A stretch of 64,000 nt of DNA from Erigeron canadensis (GCF_010389155.1 NC_057769.1:8370735-8434734), one strand, 5' to 3'. Positions 22,322 to 33,064 are shown, numbered from the stretch's first letter. The notes: generated from the letters alone by a model not told the origin. Translations and numbers: made by a program.

Positions 22322-23891
22322 AATGATGTCGCGTCTCATGGTTGGTTCAAGTTTTGAGCCATTCAACCAACGGGGATGAATATGGTCATAGATGATTCAA
22401 TAACTTTATATAGGTAGAAGCATTTATCTTTGGCTTGTTAGCTCGAATGATACCGTCCAGGGTTGTCGAACTTCTTTAACATTCTAAGTGGATGGTATGA
22501 TAAGGTGAAGTCAACAAACTGAGTTTGGTCAGTATGTTTTTTACGTACGTGTCACCAACAACAAGAGTCTCAAACTCGTAGGATTTTAGCCTTTTTGGTA
22601 GTAACGTACCTAACTTGCCCAACAATATGGAATATGACTCTCATCTTAATATCTTATCTTAAAGAATACTTTAGATGGAAAACAAGCCCATTAGGGAAAT
22701 GTCAATTCCAAAGACTTTTCACAATGACATAAATCAACCAGACTTTTTAACAATTATGAAACATAACATAGTGAGATATAATCTGTGCAATATACGCAAA
22801 TGGTTCCCCTCTCAACAACATTGCATTCAATATTAAACATGTCTAACCAACTTAGACAACAATTGTTTGAGGTCAATTCCAAAATTGGCATTAAAAATGG
22901 ATCAATTTCAAATGAGTACTTCTCCATTTAGATTGGGCTGCCCATTACCATTTTAAGGTTTTGATATTTTTGATATTGATATACTTTATGTATCTTTTAA
23001 ACAAACTAAAATACCAGAATTTTTATAAAAATCTCTTTCAGTACTAACCCAACACGACAAGGTTTGAATACAAGAGTCTTATCTATCAAAAGTATCGTGG
23101 TGCATACGTTTCTAATTATGTTAATAGAAAGATGGCTTGTAATTTTCCATCATATATATTAAGATCCTTTCTAGGTATTCATGATTTCATATACTGAAAT
23201 AGGACGAAATTAAAGTTTTTTTTTTTTATTAAAAACAATAATGGATAAATGGTTAACACTTTCACGCGAATGCGCTCATGCTAGTTTGGCTTATGGCAAT
23301 GCCCTAAAAGGTTTGCTCTAATCTCCATGTGTTAAATGGATATAACATTGTTAAATCCCTTCACCACATTATGTGACAAGATTCAAACCTGAGACCTCAT
23401 AAAAAAACCAAATACTGAATATGAAAGCTGTTGATAGTGCGAACTAGGCATATGCTTATATGCATCATATGATGTCGGGTTTCCTAAAATTAAAATATGT
23501 GCATATAAAATTTAGACATCCTTAATGCCTATCTAACTATTATATTTATTTTTAGAATTTTTGTTTCTTCTTGCACATCCGCCTATGTGTACAACTGTAA
23601 AAGTTAGAATAACACTTAATCGGTTGATCAAATGTAAGCCAATTCCCTTTTATTGAAAAATTAAAAATAAATTTAGAATTAGGATTAAGAATAATATATA
23701 GCTTCATCAACTATTAAACACTTAAAATAGTTAAAGCTTCGATAATTACATAATGCATCATGCATGTATTGCATGTTAATGGGCTTTATAAAGTTTGGAT
23801 TTAACATAAGTTACGACTGGGCCTATAATCTAAAAGTTCGTACTAGTCCAGCTAGTAGTCCCGGTAAACAATGTATATGATTGGTTACTAA
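22322..23891. other. intergenic, no gene; possible SINE remnant on minus strand
   Basis: Around 23375-23395 the minus strand reads GAGGTCTCAGGTTTGAATCTTG, which holds a B-box-like GGTTTGAATC, suggesting an old SINE of roughly 23240-23420. Otherwise no recognisable content. Confidence 0.35.
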
Positions 23892-24916
23892 TCTTTTATT
23901 ATACTAAAACACGGTTGCTCTAATAACTTATTAACCAATCATATTTTTCAATTTCTTTAAATTTTTATTTTTGAATTTTGTTGACTTTTTATTATATAAA
24001 TTAATAAATATTTAAACATATAATTATATATGTCAATAATGTCGACTCTAAGTCCCTAACTAAAGATAACTATTGCATTATTAATTATAAATTATGTTAA
24101 ATCCAACTAAAGATAACTATTATATTGATTTCGGTAACCTAACGAAGGAAACAACACTTGAACCAATTTGCTTAATAACTCCGAGAGTAAATTTTGTACA
24201 CTCCATACATTTAATTTAATAGTATAAATAAATAAATCCCATTAATTAAATAATATAAATCCCACTAAATAATATACTGTATTTATGAACGGTCGCAATA
24301 TAGACCAGCAAAACGGGTTTTGCAATGGAACGAGATTGAAGATAACAAGACTAGGAAAATAAGTGATCGAGGTAGAAGTGATATCTGACAACAACATTGA
24401 ATACAAAACTTTAACTCCTTATAATGAAGCTAATACCGTCATATTAAAGAATCCGTTAAGGTTTCATAAATGACAATTCCCACTGGTGCTTTCTTTTGCA
24501 ATGACAATTAACAAAAGTCAAGAATTGTTATTATCGACTGTTGGTTTGTATTTACAACGTCCGGTTTTTCTCACACGAACAATTATATGTTGCAGTATCT
24601 CAAGTTAAGTCGAAAAGGGGCCTTAACATGTTGATCTGCGACAAAGATGGGAAAACATACAACACTACAACAAATGTCATATATAAATAAAGTCTTGCAA
24701 AAGATGAAAGAGAATATATGATTTTAATTAATATTCATTTATTACATTATTTTACTTTTTATTTCATAACATTCTTAGCATTTGAATTTAACAATTAGCT
24801 TTTATGTATTACTTCAACTTTGAAAATATAACCTTTTATGACTTAAATATATGAAAATCTAATATTGATATGTCGTAATTTCTGTGTCTAATGTTGGACA
24901 CGGGTTTAAAATCTAG
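23892..24916 (+). mobile_element. non-autonomous Helitron, 1025 bp
   Basis: The 5' end starts TC (TCTTTTATTATACTAAAACA then CGGTTG) directly after an A. The 3' end is CTAG (24913-24916) directly before a T, giving the A/T flanks that Helitrons use. Eleven bases before CTAG ends a 7-bp hairpin GTGTCTA-ATGT-TGGACAC (24884-24901). The interior carries a remnant of the Helitron helicase, which confirms identity. No Rep domain is present, so this is a deleted derivative. Confidence 0.88.
24300..24690 (+). pseudogene. PIF1-like Helitron helicase, C-terminal remnant
   Basis: Readable pieces: CNGTRLKITRLGK, EVEVISDNNIEYKTL, QFPLVLSFAMTINKSQ, then after a frameshift VGLYLQRPVF, and QLKSKRGLNMLICDKDGK-like sequence. 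In plant Helitron helicases this corresponds to NGTRL..., FA.TINK.QGQ..., VG.YL..PVF.HGQLYVA.SRV.S. Stops (after GLGK-type and FHK) and shifts make it inactive. Confidence 0.85.
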
Positions 24917-25009
24917 TATGAACTATGAAGTATCTTTATAAAATCAAGTATATAATCCTCGACTCTTAATTCTAATCTGACATTTTGATTATACAAGTAT
25001 CATAATTAT

Positions 25010-25192
25010 ATAGGTTTTAAGTAAAATATAACAAGTATTAAAGTAAAAACAAATAAAATAATAGACTTTTATTAACTGAAAATCACTTTGCACACAAAAA
25101 CAATCCTGCATCAATTTAACCATGATCAAAGGGTCAAAATCTTGTCATATTTGTTTTAATTTAATACTTTTTTAAAAATACCCAACCCGTAT
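25010..25192. mobile_element. TIR MITE family X, copy 2
   Basis: Starts ATAGGTTTTAAGTAAAATA; reversed right end ATACGGGTTGGGTATTTTTA. The interior shares ACCATGATCAAAGGGTCAAA and ATCTTGTCATATTTGTTTTA with the copy at 15675-15881. Internal inverted pairing (CAAGTATTAAAGTAAAA against TTAATACTTTTTTAA-like sequence) supports a terminal-inverted-repeat element. Confidence 0.6.
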
Positions 25193-25686
25193 AACTAGGA
25201 AGATTTTTAAAAATATATATTATTTAAAAAGATTTATCGTTTCTTTTTTTTAAAATTACCACTTTACTATGTATTGTTGGCCTATTAGGGACAACTTACA
25301 GCTAGAGGGCTAGCATACTCTCTTAGAAAGATAAATATAACCACTTATGGCTTAATAATAATAACAATAATTCATACAATTGAATTTTTGCGAGAACTTG
25401 AATTCATAACTTCTTGTTCGACAGGTCAAACAATTCATAACTTCTTGTTCGATAGGTCAAACAAGTATATTTTTTTTATAATTTGTTTTTATTTAATTTC
25501 ATCTTTCTAATAGTCCATAGTTTTATACATGGCAAAATGTGCTGGTCATTTAACATATCAGAACAAGCCAAATTTTAGCACTGATCGGACCAAAGTCCCT
25601 TTTATTTCCTTTTTATTTATTTATATTTATTTTTATCAAGGTCCAAATGAATAAAAAAAAAATACTTCTTCAACTAGTATCATGTC
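25193..25686. other. intergenic, no gene; short direct repeat
   Basis: ATTCATAACTTCTTGTTCG and the following AGGTCAAACA occur twice in tandem (about 25403 and 25435). Nothing else seen. Confidence 0.5.
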
Positions 25687-26114
25687 AGTATAATCAATGT
25701 TTTAAAACCGGTATTTTAATCATACCGGTGTGGAAATAATTTCCGGTATTATCAGAATCACCGGATATACTGGCCGGTACGACTATTTTAGTTTATTTTG
25801 TTACTGTTCTACAAAATTTGTTACAATTTAATGAAAATAGACAAAAACTAATTATAATTCACTCAAAATAATACCAAATAGATATTTCATAACAAAACTA
25901 ACACTAAAGTATCATAAAAGAATATTTAAAAATTCTTTTTAAAAAAAATTAAAATACCGGAATGGTATTACCGAAAATATCGGGAATACGGAAATACCGA
26001 CCGATATGAAATAGTGAAAATACCAGAAAAACACCGGGATTAAAATACCGGAGGATGCTCAAATACCGGTAATACCGGCCGGTATATACCGGTATTTAAA
26101 ACATTGAGTATAAT
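25687..26114. mobile_element. hAT-type MITE with 8-bp target duplication
   Basis: The element proper is 25695-26106 (412 bp), flanked by the perfect 8-bp direct repeat AGTATAAT (25687-25694 and 26107-26114). Terminal inverted repeats begin CAATGTTTTAAA. The interior is saturated with TACCGG/CCGGTA palindromes (for example CCGGCCGGTATATACCGG near 26077-26095), which gives it high fold-back potential. Eight-base duplications are the mark of the hAT superfamily. No coding capacity. Confidence 0.88.
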
Positions 26115-26935
26115 AATAACATTGTATATATATTAGGCGAACATTCTTCTCTAGCTTTTTCTCACTATATTCCAAGATTTTTAACTTCATCAGATTTTAT
26201 TTTCTAGTAGTTAACAGACAAGTTAAAATGCATTTATAGTGTATATACGTTTCAAACCCTGTACTAGATCGTCATTGGGTACGGGCATTTTCAACTATCT
26301 TTGTTTTCTTTCGTTGACATTAGACTTTTCGTTCTATAATCAGGACGCTTGATGACGATTGACTTGGAATAATTGAGTTTTGATAAAAATCAATTTGTTC
26401 ATTGGCTAGAGTTATAGTAAAATACTAATAATCACTATTATATTCTTGATGCCCAAATATAATAACAAATTAACAATTTGTCTCAACTTCAATCTTTTCC
26501 ACCTTCATCTACATGGTGGCCTAGTGGGCTAAATTTCTTTTCTAGTGGTCCCTTGTTAACATTTGTCACTTTTGAAACCAATTTTTTTTTTTTTTTTTTA
26601 ATGTAATGGACCCTTAATCCCAATTACCAAATAATATTTTATGGGTAGTAAAACCAATAAAACAATTACTCCCTTAATTTTTTAAATTTTAATTAGTTGA
26701 ACCCCAAAATACCCTTGTTATTTATTCATTAGAAGAAATCTCAACTATTCATTTTTCTCAGTCAACTTGTTGATGATTTTTGACGCCACACTCTCGTCAT
26801 CTTGACCTTAGAAATGGATGGTAGAGATTTGTTTTCTAGTTTTCACCATTTTTCTAGTTTTCAAATGATTAGAACCCTTATAATACTATATGACTATATA
26901 TAATGAAAATGATAAAAACGAACTCTTCGTAGAAG
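26115..26935. other. intergenic, no gene seen
   Basis: AT-rich. A short phrase TGATGATTTTTGACGCC...CACTCTCGTCAT at about 26770 recurs at about 28466, on the other side of the SINE and MULE insertions. Confidence 0.5.
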
Positions 26936-27100
26936 AGTTGGCCACCAGTTGTCACTTTCTAGGAACAACATGGGTTCGAATCTTGCCAAAGGCAGAATTG
27001 AATTTAAGTGGTTGAATTACCTTGACACTATCTCTGTTGGGGGTTATGTGGGTACCAATTCCATAAATGAGATCAAATGGTTCTTATCAATCTACCGTTT
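26936..27100 (+). mobile_element. tRNA-derived SINE, copy 2
   Basis: Same element as 10536-10700: GTTGGCCACCAGTTGTCACT, then GGGTTCGAATCTTGCC (B box at about 26971-26984), then the shared body to CAATCTACCG. The tail here lacks the T run. An open frame through it is incidental. Confidence 0.65.
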
Positions 27101-27239
27101 AATGGAAATGATAAAATGGGTAGGTTATGAGATTTAGTGGTTCAAGAGGGAGGTGGGTGGGTCTCGAGGTTAGAGTTTAAATCCAGATGTTGACGTTTAA
27201 CTAGTAACTTGGTGAAAACCAACAACTAACATTTACTGT

Positions 27240-28197
27240 TAAAATAAAGGAATAACTGCAGAAAATACAAAGCACCTTTCAACCAATTCACAAAAATAGC
27301 AGTGACCTTTAAAAGTTTTGTTTTTTAGAAATGAACTTTCATTTATTACCGGAAATAGCAACATTTGACACGTGGACAATGTGACGTGGACATTTTTTGT
27401 TTATGTGGCATTTTTAATGACGTTTCATTCTTTACAACACAGAAAATAGAAAGGACCTTTCAAACAATACGAAAATAGCAATGACCTTTAAAAGTTTACT
27501 TTTTAGCAATGAACTTTAGTTTATAGTCGGATTACTAGAACACCTCGTCAGTGTTGGATGTGGAGATAGTTTTTTCTTCGATTTCTTCAACTAACTTAGA
27601 AACCGTCGACAGTTTGTTCGAGTTCTTGAAAACCTCTGGACCTTCGCCATCTGGATCTATCTCATGTGCGGACAAACTCTTCTTAAACAAACCAAATCTG
27701 GCTTATGAAACTCTCGTCTCACCTGAATATCCGCAGGATCTCTCTCTGACGAAAACAAAGACGTTTTGACATCTAGTTTTAGAGATTTTAAAATTCGAGA
27801 TAGACGAAGAAGATATAGATCTATGTCTCCTTTATGAACTTCATACACAACTTCTCAATGTTTGAAAATGGAAGAGACACAACAAAAATAAATGAAAAGA
27901 AGGTGAAATTAGCTTCAGAATATAATGACGAGAAAAAAAATACCTTGTCGGAACCGAAACTGAAACGAAGCCATTTTGGGGGGAAATGATATGACTGATA
28001 AAAATTAAATAGTAAATAAATAAAATATAATGTCACGTCATTAAAAAATGCCACGTAATCAAAAATGTCCGTATCACCATGTCCACGTGTTAAATGTTGC
28101 TATTTCCGGTAATAAATGAAAGTTCATTTCTAAATAACAAAACTTTTAAAGGTCACTAAAGGTGCTTTCTATTTTCTGCAGTTATCCCTAAAATAAA
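27240..28197 (-). mobile_element. MULE-type element (possible Pack-MULE) with 9-bp target duplication
   Basis: The element proper is 27249-28188 (940 bp). The 9-bp repeat TAAAATAAA flanks it on both sides (27240-27248, 28189-28197), the duplication length of Mutator-like elements. Terminal inverted repeats are about 190 bp, beginning GG[A/G]ATAACTGCAGAAAATA. A partial third copy of the terminal repeat sits inside at about 27436-27540. The central 480 bp is not repeat-like and is less AT-rich; on the minus strand an ATG at 27974 opens MASFQFRFRQ followed by a GT that could be a splice donor, so this may be a captured host exon. Confidence 0.85.
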
Positions 28198-28309
28198 TAA
28201 ATAAATAAACTCTACCCATAGAGGCGGATTGTTGCAATCTTTCATGTTCTAGCTGTTGTGTAGTTTTAAGTGTTGTTGGCTCCAATAGTCCAATGTCTTT
28301 CAGTCTAGT

Positions 28310-28472
28310 TGGTTCACACCATCTGCATATCACTTTCATACAACCGGGTAAATTAACGCAGGAGGTTTTCCCTGTTTGGATACGCGGGGGTGTTTACCTA
28401 AGGAGGTTTTTAACCTGTGATCTCATGTATGAAAACAAAACGTCTGATCACTAAGCCACCTTGGTGATGATT
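28310..28472 (-). mobile_element. tRNA-derived SINE, minus strand
   Basis: On the minus strand TGGCTTAGTGATC (A box) is followed about 30 bases on by GAGATCACAGGTTAAAAACC (B box). The body continues into AACACCCCCGCGTATCC. Box spacing is right for pol III, and no tRNA fold exists. Confidence 0.55.
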
Positions 28473-28936
28473 TTTGACGCCTCACTCTCGTCATGTTTGA
28501 TCACCTGATACAACATTTTCTCTTTTCAGACCAATTACTACATAGCCGACCCATTTCATTGAAAATATTTCAACTAACTGATTCTTTGATCATTCACGAA
28601 AATTGAACCATATTCTTGTAAACAGTATTATTAGCTTGTGTTAGTCAGGTCAAAGAAGTTCATGAAGTCTTTCTTCTACATCTCATACCACTTATTAGTC
28701 ATATCCTAAATTTTTAAATTTCTCAATGCCATCACTTTCCTTCTTCCAACCATTTTCCTAAATGTCAAGTAGTACGTAGTTTATAATAAAACCATGATTT
28801 ATTTTTTATTCAAAACTTAAACTAATGCCCATAAAATAACAATCTTGATGTAACAATTATATTAGATCTAACCTATCCCCATCTTCATCTTTCTTATTCT
28901 TATATCACAAATTTTCAAATAATTTTGCCTAACTTA
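28473..28936 (+). other. upstream region of the VAPYRIN-type gene
   Basis: No gene. Contains the short repeat shared with 26770 at its start and the presumed promoter. I see no clear TATA box at a convincing distance; a pyrimidine-rich stretch CCCCATCTTCATCTTTCTTA lies 45-60 bp before the ATG. Confidence 0.4.
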
Positions 28937-30346
28937 ATGGACAGATTGGTTAAGGCAGATGTGAAAGAGGTGAACCTAGTCTTTACCAGAGGCCAGAAAT
29001 GTTGTACAACTTTCGTGTTAACGAATTTGATGCATACTATGCCAGTTGCGGTTTCTCTAAACACTACAAACCCAACGGTCCTCTCATTTACCCAATCTTT
29101 CTCAATAATCCCTCCTCTTGCTACTGCGTCTTTTACGTTGATATTATCTAAACCGTCTGATCATCCTCCAATATCTACCCCACCAGACAACGTTCTGGTT
29201 CGTTCATCCATGCTGCCCACTGGAAAAGCGAATCAGGATGATCTAAAACGTATATTTTCTAGACCCGGGCCACATATTTTTAAAGATGTAACCGTCCCTA
29301 TATCTTTTGTTGGGCCTCATGTAATTGAATTCTTGACTTCTTCTTCACTTTCCAAGACCCTTGAAATCGCGTTTATTTTGTCAAATGCGATTTCATGGTG
29401 TGATGAATCTCAGCTGTCTAGTTTGTTGAGGCCTGCAGCTATGAGTGGAAACAGTTATGTTGTTTCGTCTTTGCTTGATTCTGGTGCTACTGTAAATAAA
29501 ATTGATCCTGATAGTGAATCTGTACTCTCTTTGGCTATTAAATCTGGAGATATTGATACTGTTCGGATTTTGGTTGAATCAAGTTATGTGGTTGATCATG
29601 AAAATGACCTGTTGTTGCACGCTGCAGCTTCTATGAACCGGGTGGATATAATGGAAGTTTTGTGCATGGGCTATTTAGATCTAGATATGAATTCAGTTGA
29701 CTCTAAAGGTCAAACACCTCTTCATGTGGCTGCAACTCATGGTTATGTTGAAGTACTCGAGTTCTTGATTACATTAGGATGTGACCCTGATTTAGCCGAT
29801 CAAAATGGCTGGACTGCAATCCATTGTGCTTCTGCCAAAGGGCATATAGAAGCCGTTGAGTGCCTGCTAAATTCGTGCAAGTATGCAAAATATGCAGTAA
29901 ATAAGGAAGGAAAATCTGCCTATTCTCTAGCAGTTGAGAACGGGCATACAGGTTTATACGATATGTTATATTTGAGTGATGTTCTGCATACATTTGCAAG
30001 AAAAGGGGACGTGGAAGAAATGAAAAAGTGTTTAGCAGAAGGTGCGAAAGTGAATGGAAAGGATCAAAATGGTTGGACACCTCTGCATAGAGCTGCGTTT
30101 AAGGGTCATATTGATTGTGTCAAGCTTTTGCTAAATCATGGTGCGCGGGTTGATCTGGTGGATGGTAGTGGCTACACGGCTCTGCATCGTGCAGTAGATG
30201 CAGGGAATGCACAGGTCGCGATGGTACTAATAGGTCATGGTGCAAAAGCAAATATGAAGTCTTTTGTGGTTCCTTTTGAGTTTGATTCGGTTAAGAAGTA
30301 CTCTCCTGTTGCAACTCCTATTCGTCACAAGACACAAAGAGCATAG
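28937..30346 (+). CDS. VPY: VAPYRIN-type MSP-domain plus ankyrin-repeat protein
   Basis: 469 residues in a single uninterrupted exon. VAPYRIN is needed for entry of arbuscular mycorrhizal fungi into root cells (and rhizobia in legumes); its MSP domain resembles VAP proteins that bind membrane-trafficking partners and it sits on mobile endosomal dots. Seen here: N-terminus MDRLVKADVKEVNLVF with MSP/VAP domain over about residues 1-130 (RGQKCCTTFVLTNLMHTMPV); then about eight to nine ankyrin repeats over about 160-440, such as GQTPLHVAATHGYVEVLEFL, GWTAIHCASAKGHIEAVECL, GWTPLHRAAFKGHIDCVKLL and GYTALHRAVDAGNAQVAMVL; then a short basic tail ending HKTQRA. The start at 28937 was chosen because MDRLV is the usual beginning; the frame is open a little further upstream without an ATG. 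It is somewhat shorter than VAPYRINs I know of, so a VAPYRIN-like paralogue is possible. Confidence 0.88.
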   Translation: MDRLVKADVKEVNLVFTRGQKCCTTFVLTNLMHTMPVAVSLNTTNPTVLSFTQSFSIIPPLATASFTLILSKPSDHPPISTPPDNVLVRSSMLPTGKANQDDLKRIFSRPGPHIFKDVTVPISFVGPHVIEFLTSSSLSKTLEIAFILSNAISWCDESQLSSLLRPAAMSGNSYVVSSLLDSGATVNKIDPDSESVLSLAIKSGDIDTVRILVESSYVVDHENDLLLHAAASMNRVDIMEVLCMGYLDLDMNSVDSKGQTPLHVAATHGYVEVLEFLITLGCDPDLADQNGWTAIHCASAKGHIEAVECLLNSCKYAKYAVNKEGKSAYSLAVENGHTGLYDMLYLSDVLHTFARKGDVEEMKKCLAEGAKVNGKDQNGWTPLHRAAFKGHIDCVKLLLNHGARVDLVDGSGYTALHRAVDAGNAQVAMVLIGHGAKANMKSFVVPFEFDSVKKYSPVATPIRHKTQRA

Positions 30347-30627
30347 ATTTTACACAAATGTATGATCCATGTATAGTTTAGAGTTATGTCACGTATAATT
30401 TTACATGGTTAGTGAAATAGATTATCGTCCATAATCAATAGGACCGTTTGGACCTTTTTTTTTTCCAATGAACTTGTATATTGCAAACCGCAAAGTCATA
30501 TTGGTTACGAAAAATCTTGCAGTATCAGTTTAATTGTTTGGAGGCCCAACTTATTGGAGTCTGTTTGGTATTTTATTTTTTTCGCACAAACGATTATTTT
30601 GGAGTTGTGATCAACCTATAAAACTAG

Positions 30628-31186
30628 TTACTTTTTGCATAAACAATTATTGAAAAATGAAAGCGACTCCGGGAGGGGACAGATGCGCTCGTTGAAGGCA
30701 TAGATAATATCATCCATCTGCTTATCATCACCAGCGGTAGCAGCAGCACCTGTAGTAGCCAGAAAAGTAGTAATCGGGTGGAATAATGGGGCTGTTGGGG
30801 TCAGACGGTGGTGAGACCTTAACCACTCTTCAGGAGCAACAGTATGACCATAGGGAGCATTCTCTCCGTCTTGCCCGGACCAATCTTCATCGAAAATCTT
30901 TGACATCTTGGGCCTTAATCCCCGTTAGAAACATCAATTTCCTTCACTCCCATTCACTCGGATCCACATCGTCCAGACTATACCCCTTAGCCATCGCCAT
31001 GTTCCTTAACTTACCACCATCTTCATTCCTCACGGACCGTCCATTCCCATATCGCCTTTAATTGGATCTATCTTGATCTTCTAGGGTTTCTTTTCCATTT
31101 AATTTGCGATCTCCATCGAATTGGGATTTTTATAGATTATTTCATTATTATGCCTATAGATGTCACGGGTGGTTCCCCTTGTTTCT
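30628..31186 (-). pseudogene. small acidic family member A (broken)
   Basis: Closest relative is member B (32520-32912). On the minus strand it reads GMDGP then a stop; after a frame change NMAMAKGYSLDDVDPSEWE then a stop; LMFLTGIKAQDVKDF (second motif); then another frame ENAPYGHTVAPEEWLRSH and a tail with GDDKQMDD. The start codon matching B is ATT instead of ATG. So the start is lost and there are at least two frameshifts. A 92-residue frame from 30906 is open but lacks the N-terminal motif. The conserved upstream block of the family is present at about 31160-31186. Function of the family is unknown. Confidence 0.75.
31160..31186 (-). promoter_or_regulatory. conserved upstream block, member A
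   Basis: The minus strand reads GAAACAAGGGGAACCACCCG then TGACAT, the most diverged copy, at the same distance as in the other members. Confidence 0.5.
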
Positions 31187-31799
31187 TCCATCCTACTTAA
31201 AAATATCAACCAAATTTTTTTGATTAATTTACCTTTTCTAAGTTCTTTTTTATTTCTTTTAGTATACATAACTTTTATATTAGATAAAAACTAAATATGT
31301 GGTTTTCATGTACATAAAAAATCACTTGCATATAAATTTTTAAATATCTTTTTTGTATAATAAAAAGTAGATTAGATCTTTCATGTCTTTTATGGATTAA
31401 AATGTGAAAGATATAAAACCTGACAAATATATATTCGTATTCTCTTTACATTATATATGTCACTTGAATATGTATTTGTAAGTATATTGATTATGAATTT
31501 ATGATGGTATATTAACACTTCATAAAATTACATAGACGGGTAGCTTTTTCACATGCTTCAACATGTATGTGATGATATAATTGTCAAAAGTAGTAAGGAA
31601 TAAATTCTTTATTTAGTCAATTTACAAAAAAAGTTATAGAAAGTAAAATAGGGCTAATTGATTTGTAAAGTGATGTTTGGAATGTTTGTAATCTTTAGTC
31701 GTTATGTGACTTATGTGTATCCCAAGTTCCCAACCCTTCATTTGTAATGGCCGTAAATAAATCACTAAAATTTGGACAAAAAAGAATGAGAAAATTGAG
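31187..31799. other. intergenic, no gene seen
   Basis: AT-rich DNA between family members A and B; nothing recognisable. Confidence 0.5.
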
Positions 31800-32010
31800 C
31801 TATAGTACGTCTTTTTGAACCACTATATGTCTATGTTTAGCTTTTTGCAGCAATTAAACAATCTTTGTCATGAATATGCAAACAAAAAGAGGATAGAAAA
31901 TAAGCAACTTGCGTTCCCACGATTTTGCTCAAAGTTATTCATTCATGTAGAGTATAGTGTGTCAATTACACTAAAAATGCATACACAAATCAATAGCCTA
32001 AATTTCCAAA
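31800..32010 (+). repeat. block a of an inverted segmental duplication
   Basis: Contains GTTTAGCTTTTTGCAGCAAT and CAATTACACTAAAAATGCAT. The reverse complement of this block is present, diverged, at 56150-56365. Not coding. Confidence 0.6.
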
Positions 32011-32519
32011 CCTTAAGCCCATTATAGAACATATGGGGTCTATAACTTTGGGTCCAAACCGATGGCTTAGTACTGTGGCACATTTGACCTATACCTTATT
32101 TTACCCTAAGAGATAAAACATAACCAAAATCGATGTGTTCATTTAGTCATATAAGATGTTTTAATGGAGTCTGTCTGAAAGCTTGATCACTAAGGGCTAC
32201 TTGTGATTTGCAAAGTTAAATGATGATATATTTTTGCGAAGTTCAAAATATCTCAATGAAAAATTACAGATGGGTTGGTGTAGCATGAATTCATGTATTT
32301 AGACATAAATAAAGAAAATAGAGCCACATATCAAATGAGTCCACTTTCAAAGCTGTTCTTCAGTTAATAATAACATACAAAATTTAATCTTCTATGCCTT
32401 GAGTGAAAGTTTGAAGTTCAACCCAATCATGAATATGTTTAATATAGCACTATTATGTTGCAATTCTCGTAAACAAAGTTTATACATTTAAAGTGAGATT
32501 TGTTGATTCATATCAATTC

Positions 32520-32528
32520 TCAAATAAT

Positions 32529-32562
<34 letters not shown>

Positions 32563-32912
32563 ATAATGGGGCTGTTGGGGTTAGAAGGGTCTAGTCGATA
32601 CTTGCTCCAAAAATCTTCCTTGGGCGCAGCTGGTGTGTCGTCTTTAATAGGATGACACCTTAACCACTCTTCAGGATCAATAGTATGACCATAGGGAGCA
32701 TTCTCACTGTCTTCAACAGTAGGCCCGGACCAGTCTTGATCGTCTGGAGGGTGATAATCTTCGAGGTCTTGGACCGTAATCCCCCATAGACGCATCAATC
32801 CCTTCAATTCAATCTTATCCAATTCGTCCAGACTATACCCCTTATCTATCGCCATGTTCTTTAGCACTATCTTCTTTCCAAACGGACCGTCCATTCCCAT
32901 ATCGCCTTTCAT
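32520..32912 (-). CDS. small acidic family member B, 130 residues
   Basis: Unrecognised protein. Start ATG at 32912. First family motif: GMDGPFGKKIVLKNMAIDKG then YSLDELD (residues about 7-32). Second motif: LMRLWGITVQDLEDY (about 39-53). Then DWSGPTVEDSENAPYGHTID, PEEWLRCH, and a C-terminus SNPNSPIICP followed by a proline run encoded by a 31-base poly(G/C) tract, then II and TGA. The other members end in an acidic tail with DK-x-MDD; in B that tail has been replaced by the homopolymer, so its natural end is uncertain. Net acidic, no signal peptide, no membrane segment. Flanking duplication blocks and the conserved upstream block at 33032-33064 are shared with its relatives. Confidence 0.55.
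32529..32559. repeat. poly(G) tract of 31 inside member B
   Basis: Thirty-one consecutive G on the plus strand, read as CCC proline codons in member B. Such runs are unstable and easily mis-sized by sequencing, so the exact length should not be trusted. Confidence 0.85.
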
Positions 32913-33031
32913 TGTCTCTATCTTGATCTTCTAGGGTTTCTGTTTCCTTCCTTCCTTTGATTATAATTCCGATTTGTGATCTCCATCGAATTCGGGATTT
33001 TTATACATTACGCCTATGCTGCCTTTTGGAA

Positions 33032-33064
33032 TAATTACACGGATGCCCCCTCATATTTTCCCCC
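33032..33064 (-). promoter_or_regulatory. conserved upstream block, member B
   Basis: On the minus strand GGGGGAAAATATGAGGGGGC then ATCCGTGTAATTA, 120-150 bp before the ATG. Related to blocks upstream of members A, C, D, E and F. Confidence 0.55.

Noticed and set aside
27551..27769. 72-residue plus-strand frame inside the MULE
   Set aside because: Shadow of the minus-strand captured-exon candidate; no recognisable domain.
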